Under the pieces are notes generated by a model. It saw only the letters and a list, made by a program, of their open reading frames with translations. It ran no database searches and had not been told where the DNA came from. Position numbers and translations under genes: made by a program. Positions 29,288-39,321 of a stretch of 64,000 nt of DNA are shown here, piece by piece. The stretch is from Campylobacter concisus. GTDB taxonomy: Bacteria > Campylobacterota > Campylobacteria > Campylobacterales > Campylobacteraceae. Position 1 is the stretch's first letter. Each line of letters opens with the position of its first letter. The stretch spans positions 1 to 64,000 of the forward strand of contig NZ_NDYP01000004.1 of the NCBI RefSeq assembly GCF_002165775.1, in the 5' to 3' direction.

Positions 29288-29310
29288 TTTTTATCCTTTT
29301 TTAATGAGTG
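29281..29310 (-). promoter_or_regulatory. Possible start-codon hairpin in the dnaE leader
   Basis: On the minus strand, CACTCATT is followed 14 bases later by AATGAGTG, which includes the dnaE ATG. The paired stem would bury the start codon and leave the AAAGGA ribosome binding site in the loop. This is a perfect 8-bp inverted repeat; the regulatory role is inference. Confidence 0.45.
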
Positions 29311-29311
29311 G

Positions 29312-29317
29312 ATTTTA
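29312..29317 (-). promoter_or_regulatory. -10 box for dnaE
   Basis: TAAAAT on the minus strand preceded by TTTTG. Predicted start near 29305-29310, so the leader would begin at the left arm of the start-codon hairpin. Confidence 0.45.
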
Positions 29318-29563
29318 CAAAATTTTGGCTAATAAGGTGCTTGATGAAAACTTAATGGGAGCTTTAAAATTTATAGAATTTGTAGTTTGTGGCTAAGAAC
29401 GAAGCGCGCTGCCATCTGACGCACTATACCATTAAGGTCTTGTAAATTTTAAACGAGTAATTTCAGCTCTAAAATTTGAGTTAAGCGGTCAGTGAAGCCA
29501 AAATTTAGTAGTCAATTATTGCGAGTGAATGGAATTTTAAAATCTATAAAGTGAAAAGAATTA

Positions 29564-29585
29564 GATCGCGGACTAAGCCGCAATC
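29564..29585 (-). terminator. Rho-independent terminator after the universal stress gene
   Basis: Minus strand stem GATTGCGG / CCGCGATC (8 bp with one G-T pair), 6-base loop, then TAATTCTTTT. It lies immediately after the stop codon and closes the purD-lptD-pnp block. Confidence 0.75.
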
Positions 29586-29587
29586 CA

Positions 29588-30442
29588 TTATAGATAAACT
29601 GGGATATTTGTGTGTTCTAAGAAAAATCTCGAAGTGCCACCAAGCACCATTTCCATAAGACCATTTTCACCATATCTGCTAGCAACGATTAGATCAGCAT
29701 TTCTATCAATAGCTGCTTTTAAAAGCGCTTCACCAGGTATCATCGTGGTAGCAATCACTTCAAAAGTGGCTGATATGCCATGAATTTTGAAGTACTCTTC
29801 AAGCTTCTTAAGATTTAGTTCAGCATTATCGCCAAGGCTTGCTTTTGAGGTAATGCACTGAACCTTTTTCGCCTTTTTTAAAAGATCTATCGAGCCTGTT
29901 AATGCCCTTGAGCTTTGCGTCGTACCAGTCCAGCTAACAAGGATATTATCAGCTTTAAACTCACGCATTTTTCTAGGGATTACAATCGCATTTTTACCAC
30001 TTTTTAAAACAGCTGACTCAAATGTACCAGTGATCTTTCCATCAAGTGGCACAGCAGCCACCACTAGATCGCAAAATTTACTCTCTTGCTCCACTATCGC
30101 GCTTCTTTTGCCACTGTGAATCGTAAAATTTGCAGTGCAAACATCTTCAATGATTTCACTAGTTACTTTTATGCCAAGCTCAGCACAAATTTTATTGAAA
30201 ATTTTCTCATTCTCTTCATGCTCGACAGCTAGTTCAGATTTAGCTGATTTTAGAAATTCCTCAAAAAGCACTCCTCCACGAAGCGTCATTTTCATATTAT
30301 AAACTACGCTTGGGTCGAGCTGGCAAGTCATAATTTCCATATGTGTGTTAAACCACTGAGCAACCTTTAGGGCACCATAAATTCTTGGCTCGATATCATC
30401 TCCAGCTCCTATTGGAAAAAGCAACTTTTTGTATTTCATCAT
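29588..30442 (-). CDS. Universal stress protein, tandem-domain type
   Basis: Cytoplasmic protein of 284 residues with two UspA-like halves. The second half has the nucleotide-binding motif near its end (DLIVASRYGENGLMEMVLGGTSRFFLEHTNIPVYL), with G-x2-G-x9-G(S/T)-like spacing; the first half is more diverged (KYKKLLFPIGAGDDIEPR). Role in stress survival is inferred from the family. It follows pnp by about 14 bases and ends the transcript. Confidence 0.85.
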   Translation of the reverse strand: MMKYKKLLFPIGAGDDIEPRIYGALKVAQWFNTHMEIMTCQLDPSVVYNMKMTLRGGVLFEEFLKSAKSELAVEHEENEKIFNKICAELGIKVTSEIIEDVCTANFTIHSGKRSAIVEQESKFCDLVVAAVPLDGKITGTFESAVLKSGKNAIVIPRKMREFKADNILVSWTGTTQSSRALTGSIDLLKKAKKVQCITSKASLGDNAELNLKKLEEYFKIHGISATFEVIATTMIPGEALLKAAIDRNADLIVASRYGENGLMEMVLGGTSRFFLEHTNIPVYL

Positions 30443-30456
30443 CTGTCCTTTAAAAT

Positions 30457-32655
30457 TTATTCGACTAAAGAGAGCGAAATTTTATTTCCTTTTTGCTCGC
30501 TCACACATACTTTGACCTGATCACCTACATTTAATGGAGTTTTTATCTTTGAGATATGAAGCAAGCCATCAATGCCATCTTTTAGCTCGATAAACACACC
30601 AAAATCAACTACACTCTTTACAGTTCCCAAAAACTCATCACCGATATTAAAATTTGGTTTTGAACGCTCTTTGTCGTGTTTAAACGGCTTTTTGCCAAAT
30701 GAACGTCCATTGTCTTTTGAAGTGATAGAGATGATGTAGTCTTTTGCAGCATCAACATTTTTCTTTGCTCCACCTGCGATTTTAACTTCACCTTTTTCTC
30801 TATCAAGATCGATTGAAACTTCAAATTTCTCAATAATCTCTTTTATAGTCTTGCCAGCTTGTCCGATGATGTCTACGATCTTGCTTGGATCGACACTAAA
30901 TAGTTCAAGCTTTGGAAGCACATCTTCATTTATTTCTATATTTTTATCCGCTTCTGCCATCAAAGACAAGATATGCTCTCTACCGCGTTTTGCTTGATAA
31001 AGCGCCTCTTTTAACACTTCTAAACTAATGCCACCAAGTTTAATATCCATCTGAAGCGCTGTGATGCCATCGCTTGTACCTGCTACTTTAAAGTCCATGT
31101 CGCCGTCATGATCTTCAAGTCCCATGATATCTGTTAGCACTGCGTGTTTATCGCCTTCAAATATTAGTCCCATAGCGACACCTGCGACAAGTTTTAAAGT
31201 ATTTACGCCAGCTGCTCTAAGTGCGAGCGAGCCACCGCAAACGCTAGCCATCGAGCTTGAGCCGTTGCTCTCTAAAATTTCTGAAACGACTCTTATTGTG
31301 TATGGTGAAGCTAGATCGATACTTGGTGCAAGGGCACGTTTGGCTAAATTTCCATGTCCAAGCTCACGTCTACCAGGAGCTTTTAGTGGACTTGCCTCAC
31401 CTACGCTAAAGCCCGGAAAGTTATAGTTAAACATAAATTTCTCTACAAAGGGTACTTTTTCAGTGAGGATGTCATACATTTGAGCGTCACTGTCAGTGCC
31501 AAGAGTAGTGACAACTAGGGCTTGTGTCTGTCCTCTTGTAAAGAGGCATGAGCCATGTGCATTTGGAAGCACATTTGTTTCGATACTAATAGGCCTAACC
31601 TCTTCAAGACCACGTCCATCAGCTCTAACACCCTCGTTTATGATCTGCTCTCTAACGATTTTCTTTTTATATTTGCCAAGGACATTTGTGATGACAGACT
31701 CGTCCCAGCCCTCTTTTTGAGCGACCTCATCACTTGAAATTTGTTTTGCGATCTTGCTAAGCTCGCTAGCGCGCTCGCTTTTTGCCATTTGATTGATCGC
31801 GTTTTTGACTTCGGCTTTATAAAATTTATCGATATAAATAGCGATATTTTCATTTTCTATCTCAGGTTTTAGCTCAAGCGCAGCGTCCTCTTTCTTATGC
31901 TCTTTGAAAGCTTCTTCGTAAGCACTGCTAGCTCTTAGTATCGCCTTACCAGCAAAATCAATCGCTTCAACCATCATATCTTCGCTAAATTCATTCATTA
32001 GCTGTTTTTGAGCCATGCTATCACTTAGGCTCGGATCTATCATCGGCTCAATCGCAACCATCGGAATGAGCTGTGTAATTTGTTGAGGCAAGCTTTTCAT
32101 CTCGATCATCAAAAGCTCATCTTTTGTGCCAGCCACGTATAGATCGATCGCACTTTGTTTTAGTTCAGAGTTGCTTGGGTTGATCACAAATTTATCATCT
32201 ATATAGCCAACTCTTACACCACATACTGGGCGATTTACTGGGATGTCGCTAAGATAGAGTGCAACTGAGGCTGCATTTAGACTTACAACTTGCAAATCAA
32301 CCTCAGGATCAGCTGAAAGCACCATTACAACGATTTGAGTTGGATATGCGTAACCTTTTGGAAAGAGTGGTCTAAGAGATCTATCGATGATGCGAGCTGT
32401 TAGCGTTTCAAAGTCGCCTGGCTTTGTCTCGCGCTTAACGTAACCACCTGGAATTTTACCAGCGGCGTAAGCTTTTTCGATGTACTGCACCGTTAGAGGT
32501 AAAAAATCCTCCTCAACTTGTGTGTCCTCTCTTGCAACAGTTGCTAAAACGACGGTATTTTTCACCCTTAAAAGCACTGCTCCACTAGCTTGTTTTGCTA
32601 CTTTATTAAGGTCAAAAATTTCAACCTGATTATTGACTTCTATACTATATTGCAT
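30457..32655 (-). CDS. pnp: Polynucleotide phosphorylase
   Basis: 3'-5' phosphorolytic exoribonuclease of the RNA degradosome. Two RNase PH-like domains (about 1-215 and 310-540, with [14 protein letters not shown] and [10 protein letters not shown]) are separated by an alpha-helical part. A KH domain ([20 protein letters not shown]) and an S1 domain ([29 protein letters not shown], given here in part) follow. The length of 732 is normal. It overlaps the upstream phosphoribosyltransferase gene by 11 bases. Confidence 0.96.
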   Translation of the reverse strand: MQYSIEVNNQVEIFDLNKVAKQASGAVLLRVKNTVVLATVAREDTQVEEDFLPLTVQYIEKAYAAGKIPGGYVKRETKPGDFETLTARIIDRSLRPLFPKGYAYPTQIVVMVLSADPEVDLQVVSLNAASVALYLSDIPVNRPVCGVRVGYIDDKFVINPSNSELKQSAIDLYVAGTKDELLMIEMKSLPQQITQLIPMVAIEPMIDPSLSDSMAQKQLMNEFSEDMMVEAIDFAGKAILRASSAYEEAFKEHKKEDAALELKPEIENENIAIYIDKFYKAEVKNAINQMAKSERASELSKIAKQISSDEVAQKEGWDESVITNVLGKYKKKIVREQIINEGVRADGRGLEEVRPISIETNVLPNAHGSCLFTRGQTQALVVTTLGTDSDAQMYDILTEKVPFVEKFMFNYNFPGFSVGEASPLKAPGRRELGHGNLAKRALAPSIDLASPYTIRVVSEILESNGSSSMASVCGGSLALRAAGVNTLKLVAGVAMGLIFEGDKHAVLTDIMGLEDHDGDMDFKVAGTSDGITALQMDIKLGGISLEVLKEALYQAKRGREHILSLMAEADKNIEINEDVLPKLELFSVDPSKIVDIIGQAGKTIKEIIEKFEVSIDLDREKGEVKIAGGAKKNVDAAKDYIISITSKDNGRSFGKKPFKHDKERSKPNFNIGDEFLGTVKSVVDFGVFIELKDGIDGLLHISKIKTPLNVGDQVKVCVSEQKGNKISLSLVE

Positions 32656-33343
32656 TATTTTTATCTCCTTGTTGTTTTTGTAACGGCAAATAATAAGGGC
32701 TCTCTTCTAATATTGACATGATACGCTCACTCGTAGCTTCGATCTTTTTCTCGTAATATGAATCCACATCGATAAAATCAACGATCTTGTTTATTGTATA
32801 AATTTCATCAACCATATCATTTAAATTTGTAAAGACATCAGTAGCAATCACTGGCGTTGCGTATGAGATGGATTTTACCTTCACATCAAGCAACGTCTTT
32901 ATGCAAATGAGTGCCGTCATACCAGTCTCGCACCCCTCATCGATTAGTAAAATATTTTTATCTTTTAGCTCTCCTATCAAATTTCCTTTTCGGTATTTAT
33001 AAACGTTTTTTAAAATTTTTTCTTCATATTTTCTATGTGCTTCGCCGTAAATGTAATCATAGCTTATACCAAAAGCCTTTATAAGTTTATCATTTAATAC
33101 TATATCTTCTGTCTCGCTAACTATTGCAACGTCGCATTCGCTATTATTTGGGGCAGGTATTGGCTCGCTAAAGAGCATCTCGTAGCTTAAATTTAAACTT
33201 CTACAAACTGCATCTGCGAGTATAACTGACTCAAGCGACATACAAACAACTATCGTCTTTTTATCTACAAGCTCTTTTTTTGGCAAAATTTCAATTAGCT
33301 TGCTAGCTGCTTCTAATTGATCCTTAAATTTAGCCGTTATCAT
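32645..33343 (-). CDS. Phosphoribosyltransferase-like protein
   Basis: A 232-residue type I PRTase fold. The PRPP-binding loop is [19 protein letters not shown] (about 130-148), with the usual acidic pair replaced by DE and a Thr-rich turn. Upstream hydrophobic strands and a flexible hood resemble uncharacterised PRTases in Campylobacter. Substrate is unknown. It is tightly packed between lptD (adjacent) and pnp (11-base overlap), so it is co-expressed, but the sequence gives no functional link. Confidence 0.75.
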   Translation of the reverse strand: MITAKFKDQLEAASKLIEILPKKELVDKKTIVVCMSLESVILADAVCRSLNLSYEMLFSEPIPAPNNSECDVAIVSETEDIVLNDKLIKAFGISYDYIYGEAHRKYEEKILKNVYKYRKGNLIGELKDKNILLIDEGCETGMTALICIKTLLDVKVKSISYATPVIATDVFTNLNDMVDEIYTINKIVDFIDVDSYYEKKIEATSERIMSILEESPYYLPLQKQQGDKNNAI

Positions 33344-35503
33344 TTAGTTGGCACTCGATTTTGTACTACTTTGTGAAAAGTCATAGTGTAAACCGCCCAT
33401 TGGATAGAAATTTATCGTGAAATAGATACCATTTTTTCTAGTTGATGCTGAGCCGTTTATTGTTGTTGTTGGCTCGACATCTTGTTGATAAATTATCCCG
33501 TAATTCCAGCATTTTCTTTGATGAAGCACACCAACTCTCCAGCTTTTTGTGTAGCTTCGCTCAATATCATATTGCCAGCCGCCAATAAGGCTGTATTGAT
33601 GAGGTAATTTTACTCCAAGACCACTTGTAAAATAGCTATCTTTTGTCGCACTATTTTTTATTTTGCTATCATTTTTCTTCATGGTGTGAAGCATATTTAG
33701 CCAAAATAAATCATTTGTATATGAAAGTCCGCTTTGTATCTTTTTAAGCTCTTTACTCTTGTGTGAATATTCAAGCTTATTATAAAGGCTTAAATTTTCA
33801 AATGGATATAGATAAATAGCATTTTTTAAATTCGAATATTCATCTTCTTTTGTGTAATATCCTTGAGAAATACTATGCTTTATAATCTTTCTACCATTAG
33901 AGTTAAAGAAATACTGCGTCAGATAACCAGAAATTTCTTCCTTACTCTGCTCTTGAGTCAAGAAATTTTCATACTCATTTAGATTTTTATCATAGATAAA
34001 CTCATCATCTAAATTTCCTTTTCTATAACCTGGTAGTAGGTATTCAGCTCCAAAATTTAGAGTGTGGTAAAAGCTTTCATACGCTTTTGCAAGGTCAGTG
34101 TGAAGGGCAAATTTATGGTAATTATTTACAAAATTTGTATGCTTATCTTCTCTTTTATCATCAAATGAATTTATCTTATTCTCGTAATTTATTCTTGACG
34201 CGTATAGATACTCGTAAAATGAAAATGTTAAGCTATCATCAAGTAGTGGTACATGCACTGAAGCTGGAAGTGTAAATTCATACTGAGTCGCTCTAACGCC
34301 TATCTTTCTATCGTATCTATGTGACTGAAGATCGAGTGAATATAAGATATTTGGCAAGACAATATCATCTGTAAATTTATGATACTGAAGCGATGGAAGC
34401 TCTTGAAGCGTGTCTTTGTTCTCATTTTTTGAGCCAATTTTTTCAGTGTCTATGTAGTATTTTGCATAAGCACCAAAATAATGATCGTCATTTGCGATGA
34501 AATAGTTAAATTTAGAAGTTACAAGCGAATCATAATCATCATCCCTGCCCTTTAAATTTAAATAATCTATATCGTTTAACTTCGTTGCGTCTATCCAAAT
34601 TCCCTCTTGCAAATCTGCTTCACTAAGATATCTTATAAGCTTATCTCTTTCGTATTTTAGTCCGATACCTTTATGTGTTTTATTTTTTAGTTCAGCCTTA
34701 TTTGAAGTCTCTCCTTTTTGCTTGGCTTGGTAGCTGTTTTTATCAGTAAATGAGCCAAAGCTGATTTCACCCCTTGAATCAGGCGACTCAGTAAATCTAA
34801 ACGCACCATAAATTCCAGCACCTCTGTTTGTTCTTATCTGCGGATCAAGCTCGAAGTCCCACTCATTATAAGGTGCAAAATAAATCGGCTGCTTGAAATA
34901 AAAGCCTTCAGATTTTCCATATCCAAGCTCAGGCGGTAAAAGGCCTGTTCTTCTTGTGGTATCTGTTGAAAAACCAAAATATGGCAAATAAAAAACTGGC
35001 ACATTAGCTATGCGAAAGACTGGGTTAAAAAGGTGTAAAAATTTGCTTTGTTTATTTAGCATAGCTGAGCTTGAGGTGATACTCCAGTCAGGATCTTGGA
35101 CATTACAGCTTGAAACCATCGCTTTTTTTACTCTATAGTACTCGCTATCGGAGCTACTTTCATCGCTTCTCATCCACACTTCCATGTCCTTGTTCATCAT
35201 GAAAAGCGATTCAAAAGCAGTATTATTATTTTTTAAATTTAGCTTTGCATAATTTGAGCGAGAGACTTCACTCTTGCCCTTCATCATGTTGACGTTACCA
35301 AAAAGCTCGATAATCGAATTATTTTGATCAAACACAGCACAATCAGCTGTCACAAGGTAATCTTGTGAATATACAACAACATTTTTATTGGCCGTGACGA
35401 TACCTTTATCTTGCTTTACATCATCAGCCAAAAGCTGCACATCTTGCACAGCTGCACTTAGATTTAAAATACAAACCGGAACTAAAAATAAAATTTTACG
35501 CAT
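33344..35503 (-). CDS. lptD: LPS-assembly protein LptD
   Basis: Outer-membrane beta-barrel that inserts lipopolysaccharide/lipooligosaccharide into the outer leaflet with LptE. An N-terminal signal (1-18) is followed by an OstA/LptA-like beta-jellyroll (VQLLADDVKQDKGIVTANKNVVVYS) and a long barrel with alternating aromatic strands to the C-terminus (GGLHYDFSQSSTK). The length of 719 fits short epsilonproteobacterial LptD. It overlaps the RDD gene by 8 bases and abuts the PRTase gene. Confidence 0.92.
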   Translation of the reverse strand: MRKILFLVPVCILNLSAAVQDVQLLADDVKQDKGIVTANKNVVVYSQDYLVTADCAVFDQNNSIIELFGNVNMMKGKSEVSRSNYAKLNLKNNNTAFESLFMMNKDMEVWMRSDESSSDSEYYRVKKAMVSSCNVQDPDWSITSSSAMLNKQSKFLHLFNPVFRIANVPVFYLPYFGFSTDTTRRTGLLPPELGYGKSEGFYFKQPIYFAPYNEWDFELDPQIRTNRGAGIYGAFRFTESPDSRGEISFGSFTDKNSYQAKQKGETSNKAELKNKTHKGIGLKYERDKLIRYLSEADLQEGIWIDATKLNDIDYLNLKGRDDDYDSLVTSKFNYFIANDDHYFGAYAKYYIDTEKIGSKNENKDTLQELPSLQYHKFTDDIVLPNILYSLDLQSHRYDRKIGVRATQYEFTLPASVHVPLLDDSLTFSFYEYLYASRINYENKINSFDDKREDKHTNFVNNYHKFALHTDLAKAYESFYHTLNFGAEYLLPGYRKGNLDDEFIYDKNLNEYENFLTQEQSKEEISGYLTQYFFNSNGRKIIKHSISQGYYTKEDEYSNLKNAIYLYPFENLSLYNKLEYSHKSKELKKIQSGLSYTNDLFWLNMLHTMKKNDSKIKNSATKDSYFTSGLGVKLPHQYSLIGGWQYDIERSYTKSWRVGVLHQRKCWNYGIIYQQDVEPTTTINGSASTRKNGIYFTINFYPMGGLHYDFSQSSTKSSAN

Positions 35504-35945
35504 TTATCACCACTGTTTTTGCTATTTTGTCTTGCCAAGTCTGCCTAGCTGGATTTGCAAATGCCCATGCAAAACCAAGATAAAAACAAGCTTCACTAAC
35601 CAACCTAAAAATCGCTCTTACCAAGCTTGAAAAAAAATTTGGTCTATCTAAAATTTCTACATTAATGCACATCGTCTTTGTTAGCATTTGTCCAAGACTC
35701 GCACCATAATACCAAACAAAAAATGCATGATAAATAATCTTTAGTGCGACTATTTGCCAAAAGAAATTTAAAGTCAAATTTCTGGCTTCATCATAGCTCA
35801 TAACCGACAAAAAAGCATCCCAGTAAATGATCAAAAATAAAAAAGAAACAATACATTCATCAATTGAGTAAGCTAGCACTCTTTTTGAAAATGGCGCTAG
35901 CGAAATTTCTTCTTTTTCAAGTTTTTCAACTATCTGCATACTCAT
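35496..35945 (-). CDS. RDD family membrane protein
   Basis: Small inner-membrane protein of 149 residues. The RDD signature is loosely present at the start ([19 protein letters not shown]), followed by two or three hydrophobic helices. [17 protein letters not shown] and a second RDD-like Arg ([12 protein letters not shown]) match the family. Function is unknown; some family members act in ion transport. It couples to purD (ATGA overlap) and to lptD (8-base overlap). Confidence 0.85.
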   Translation of the reverse strand: MSMQIVEKLEKEEISLAPFSKRVLAYSIDECIVSFLFLIIYWDAFLSVMSYDEARNLTLNFFWQIVALKIIYHAFFVWYYGASLGQMLTKTMCINVEILDRPNFFSSLVRAIFRLVSEACFYLGFAWAFANPARQTWQDKIAKTVVINA

Positions 35946-37186
35946 TTTAATGCCTGCCAGGCAATATCTTTTCTATAATGTGCTCCGTCAAATTTTACAT
36001 TTTCGCAAAGCTCATAAGCTCTATCACGTGCCTCTTTTATGCTCTTCGCAGTGGCAACGCAGACTAATACTCTGCCACCATCTGCATAAATTTCTCCGCC
36101 TTGCTCGCTAACACCAGCATAAGCAATGTGAGCATCTTTTACATCATTTAAAACTGAAATTTTAGCTTTTTGACTACTTTTATACGGATAGTCCTTACTA
36201 GCCATCACAACGCCAACTGCAAATTCATCTTTTAAGCTAATAGGCTTTAGCTCGCCCTTTGCAGCATTTAGTAAAATTTCACTTAGATTTCCGTCAATTA
36301 ATGGCATCAATACCTCGCATTCAGGATCGCCAAATCTTACGTTAAACTCAAGTACATAAGGCTCATTTTTCACGATCATCAGTCCCACAAAAAGCACTCC
36401 ACAAAACGGACTGCCCTCGTTTTTCATCCCTTTTAACGTAGGTTTTACAACCTCTTCTTCGACCCTTTTTACTAGCTCTTTTGAAGCAAGCGGACTTGGA
36501 GCATAAGCGCCCATGCCACCAGTATTTGGACCCTCGTCGTTATCAAGTAAGCGTTTGTGATCTTGCGCAACTGGCAAGCTTACAAAATTTTCGCCGTCAC
36601 AAATAGCAAAAAAGCTAAGCTCAAAGCCGTCTAAAAACTCTTCAACGACAACAAATTTACCAGCATCACCAAAGCTAACTCCGCTTAGCATGTCGCTAAC
36701 TGCCTCTTTGGCCTCCTCTTTAGAGTTTGCGATTATAACGCCTTTTCCAGCGCAAAGTCCATCAGCTTTTACAACCATTGGGACGCTTAGAGTATCGATA
36801 AATTTAAATGCTTTTTCTTTGTCGTCTGTGTTTAAATATTTTGCAGTTTTTATATTATTTCTAGCTAAGAAATCCTTCATATAGGCCTTACTAGCCTCGA
36901 GTCTTGCGGCTGCTTTGCTTGGTCCAAAGATAAGCAAGTCCTCTTCTTTAAAGATGTCCACCACGCCTTCGCTAAGTGGTGCTTCAGGTCCCACGATCGT
37001 TAGAGCAATCTCGTTTTTCTTGGCAAATATAGCTAGCTCACGAAAATCTTTTATATCTAAATTCTCACCAAGACGTGAAGTAGCGCCATTTCCGGGCGCA
37101 AAGTATAAATTTATATTTTTTTCGTTTTTTAGTTTTAGAGCAATGGCGTATTCGCGGCCGCCACTTCCTATTATGAGAATATTCAT
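35942..37186 (-). CDS. purD: Phosphoribosylamine-glycine ligase
   Basis: ATP-grasp enzyme of de novo purine synthesis (GAR synthetase), 414 residues. It starts [19 protein letters not shown], with [38 protein letters not shown] and [15 protein letters not shown], all hallmark segments. The ATG follows GGAG and lies 18 bases after the T run of the 6S RNA gene, an arrangement typical of epsilonproteobacteria. It leads the purD-RDD-lptD-PRT-pnp-usp run. Confidence 0.97.
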   Translation of the reverse strand: MNILIIGSGGREYAIALKLKNEKNINLYFAPGNGATSRLGENLDIKDFRELAIFAKKNEIALTIVGPEAPLSEGVVDIFKEEDLLIFGPSKAAARLEASKAYMKDFLARNNIKTAKYLNTDDKEKAFKFIDTLSVPMVVKADGLCAGKGVIIANSKEEAKEAVSDMLSGVSFGDAGKFVVVEEFLDGFELSFFAICDGENFVSLPVAQDHKRLLDNDEGPNTGGMGAYAPSPLASKELVKRVEEEVVKPTLKGMKNEGSPFCGVLFVGLMIVKNEPYVLEFNVRFGDPECEVLMPLIDGNLSEILLNAAKGELKPISLKDEFAVGVVMASKDYPYKSSQKAKISVLNDVKDAHIAYAGVSEQGGEIYADGGRVLVCVATAKSIKEARDRAYELCENVKFDGAHYRKDIAWQALK

Positions 37187-37203
37187 TTCATCTCCGTAAA
37201 TTT

Positions 37204-37395
37204 AAAAAACCCGAGTGGGCGTCGCATAGAAGAGTGGCCCATAAACAAAGCCAATCTTGCAAATAGATGGATACCAAACGGTTGCAACTTCTCGCCTTTT
37301 CAGACTCAAACGAAGCCACATCACAAGGTACCCATACCTTTTCGCTAACAAAAAAGTGTTGGACCCCGTAAAATACTGACTCGCTTCACTCAGGC
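37204..37395 (-). ncRNA. ssrS: 6S RNA (ssrS; epsilonproteobacterial purD motif)
   Basis: A sequence of about 192 bases on the minus strand upstream of purD folds as a long hairpin. The ends pair as CCTGAGTG (37387-37394) with CACTCGGG (37210-37217), followed by six T, and an inner GGTCC/GGGCC pairing is visible. A TATAAT at 37402-37407 predicts a G start at 37395. 6S RNA in Campylobacter and Helicobacter lies just upstream of purD, where it was also described as the purD motif. It would bind sigma70 polymerase by mimicking an open promoter. I infer identity from position, size and fold, not a covariance search. Confidence 0.75.
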
Positions 37396-37401
37396 AATAA
37401 A

Positions 37402-37407
37402 ATTATA
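37402..37407 (-). promoter_or_regulatory. ssrS: -10 box of the 6S RNA gene
   Basis: TATAAT on the minus strand, seven bases before the predicted G start of the 6S RNA, directly after hemD. Confidence 0.65.
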
Positions 37408-37419
37408 TAAATTCTTTGC

Positions 37420-38058
37420 TTAAAGTAATGTTTTGGCAAGCGCGATACAGGCGTTTATATCTTGACTTTGGCTTACTATTGGCTCGGTAAATTTTAGCTC
37501 TTTTGCAGTGACCTTTCCAATGCTTATCGCTTGATAGCTCTCATCCCAGCCAAAATTACTAAGAAAATTTCTGACATTTAGCGGAGAAGCGAAGATCAAG
37601 ATACTATTTTTTGGCGGTTTTAGCTCCATTTTGCAAGGATTTAAAACGTTTTGATAAGCGATAATTGCTTTTATATTTACGCCGCCATTTTGCAAAATTT
37701 CTAAGAAATTTGAAGCGCTATCTTTACCTTTTAGATAAAGAACTTTTTTGCCTTTTAAAAGTGGCAAAATTTCTCTTGCAAAGTCATCTCCGTGAGCGTT
37801 CTTTCCGGTATAAATTTCGCCAAATCCAAACTCTCTTGCAGCCGACGCACAACTATTTGCGATGGCAAAGACTGGCAAATTTATAGCTTTTATATTGTTA
37901 AATTTTAATGCATTAAAAGCATTTTTAGAAGTGGCTACCAGTTCATCATAGTCACTTAAATTTAGTTCAAATTTTAAAAATTCGATCTTGCTTACGCTTA
38001 AATTTATAACGCTCTCATCAGTCGTTTTTGTATTTGAAATAAGATAAATTTTACGCAA
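37420..38058 (-). CDS. hemD: Uroporphyrinogen-III synthase
   Basis: Cyclises hydroxymethylbilane in haem biosynthesis. This family is poorly conserved; the 212-residue size, two-lobed pattern, DELVATSKNAFNALKF near the start (the usual 'FTS.NAV' region), and the C-terminal YQAISIGKVTAKELK (like 'A.G..TA..L') support it. The start overlaps the MFS transporter gene by 8 bases, and the 6S RNA promoter follows its stop. Confidence 0.8.
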   Translation of the reverse strand: MRKIYLISNTKTTDESVINLSVSKIEFLKFELNLSDYDELVATSKNAFNALKFNNIKAINLPVFAIANSCASAAREFGFGEIYTGKNAHGDDFAREILPLLKGKKVLYLKGKDSASNFLEILQNGGVNIKAIIAYQNVLNPCKMELKPPKNSILIFASPLNVRNFLSNFGWDESYQAISIGKVTAKELKFTEPIVSQSQDINACIALAKTLL

Positions 38059-39211
38059 ATCTTTTTAACCTTAAAAAAGATATCAAAGCAAATAATGTGC
38101 AGGCTAAAATAACAATAGAAGTCGAATAAAATATATCACCAAGCCCAACTAACGGAGAGACGACGCCGCCTAAGAAAAATGGGCAAAATCCAAGTATTGC
38201 TGAGGCTGAACCTGCGTATTCTCTGCCTTCGTTCATAGCTAGCGATGAAGCAGTTGGCAAGACAAATCCTGTAAAAAGAAGTAATAAGAAAAATGCGATA
38301 ATGACGCCGATCACTTCAAATTTAAAACAAAGCATGAAAGCAATAAAAACACTAGCAAACAAGGTGCCAAAAAGCCCAGTTTTGAGCGCTTTTCTCTCAT
38401 TTAAAAGACTGGCAAGCCTTGCTCCTATAACAAGTCCTAAACCATTTGAAGCAAAGCAAAAGCTATAACTTACTGGACTTAAAGAATAAAATTCTTGAAA
38501 GATAAACGAAGATGACGCTATATAGGCAAACATCGCACCCATCGCAAATGTCTGAATGCTTACGAAAAGCATAAATTTTTTCTTTCTTAAAATTTTGCCA
38601 AAAACACTATAAGTCACCAACAAAGGCATTTTTAAGCGATTTGACTGACTTAAGCTCTCTTTGAAATAAAAATTTGCGATAAAAAGCAAAATACCAATGA
38701 TAGTAAGTGCCATAAAGATGCCACGCCAGTCGGTAAATTTAAGCAGCAAACTGCCACCTATTGGTGAAAGTATCGGGGCAAGACCATTTACAACCATCAT
38801 AAGACTAAAAAATTTAGTCATTTCATGACCCTTATAAAGATCACTCACAACAGCCCTTGAGATGACTAAGCTGCCGGCACTTGCTAGCCCTTGGATGATG
38901 CGCATAAAGATAAAAAACTGGATATTTTGTGCAAAAAATATAAAAATAGTGCTTATCGTATAGACGATGAGTGAGATGGTAAGTGGCGTTTTTCGTCCAA
39001 ATTTATCACTTATTGGGCCAACTATGAGCTGACCTATGGCTAAGCCTGCCATCGATGTCGTGATCGTTAATTGCGTAGCTGTGACGCTTGTTTTAAACCA
39101 CTCAGTAATAGCAGGAAGTGCTGGCAAATAAAGGTCTGTAACAAATGGTCCAAAGGCAGAGAGAGCGCCTAAAAATAGCAATAAAAATAGCTTGGAATTT
39201 TCTTTTTTCAT
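38051..39211 (-). CDS. MFS drug exporter, Bcr/CflA family
   Basis: Inner-membrane proton-driven efflux protein of 386 residues with 12 hydrophobic segments. The N-terminus FVTDLYLPALPAITEWF and the loop GPISDKFGRKTPL (the MFS D-x-G-R-R/K motif) are typical of Bcr/CflA exporters. Substrate is unknown; members export bicyclomycin, chloramphenicol or similar compounds. It has its own TATAAT promoter (39237-39242) and precedes hemD with an 8-base overlap. Confidence 0.88.
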   Translation of the reverse strand: MKKENSKLFLLLFLGALSAFGPFVTDLYLPALPAITEWFKTSVTATQLTITTSMAGLAIGQLIVGPISDKFGRKTPLTISLIVYTISTIFIFFAQNIQFFIFMRIIQGLASAGSLVISRAVVSDLYKGHEMTKFFSLMMVVNGLAPILSPIGGSLLLKFTDWRGIFMALTIIGILLFIANFYFKESLSQSNRLKMPLLVTYSVFGKILRKKKFMLFVSIQTFAMGAMFAYIASSSFIFQEFYSLSPVSYSFCFASNGLGLVIGARLASLLNERKALKTGLFGTLFASVFIAFMLCFKFEVIGVIIAFFLLLLFTGFVLPTASSLAMNEGREYAGSASAILGFCPFFLGGVVSPLVGLGDIFYSTSIVILACTLFALISFLRLKRFA

Positions 39212-39236
39212 AACTCTTCTTTAAATTTTTAAAGAG

Positions 39237-39242
39237 ATTATA
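39237..39242 (-). promoter_or_regulatory. -10 box for the MFS transporter gene
   Basis: TATAAT on the minus strand about 26 bases before the ATG, downstream of the cupin gene terminator. Confidence 0.55.
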
Positions 39243-39297
39243 TTATGACTTTACTTTTTGCTTTATTAAGTATAAATTTACTACTGTTGTTATAAAA

Positions 39298-39317
39298 AAG
39301 CCCTAAAAATAGGGCTT
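39298..39317 (-). terminator. Rho-independent terminator after the cupin gene
   Basis: Minus strand AAGCCCTA / TAGGGCTT stem of 8 bp with a 4-base loop, then a run of T. It separates the cupin gene from the MFS transporter gene. Confidence 0.85.
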
Positions 39318-39321
39318 AGTA

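Larger units (their letters stand above)
29288..29587. other. 300-base gap between the universal stress gene and dnaE
   Basis: Contains the stress-gene terminator (29564-29585), the dnaE promoter box (29312-29317) and the dnaE leader hairpin. The middle (about 29395-29450, minus strand) has a stretch, GTGCGTCAGATGGCAGCGCG, that looks like the D-arm of a tRNA but lacks the rest of the cloverleaf. No open frame of note. Confidence 0.5.
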
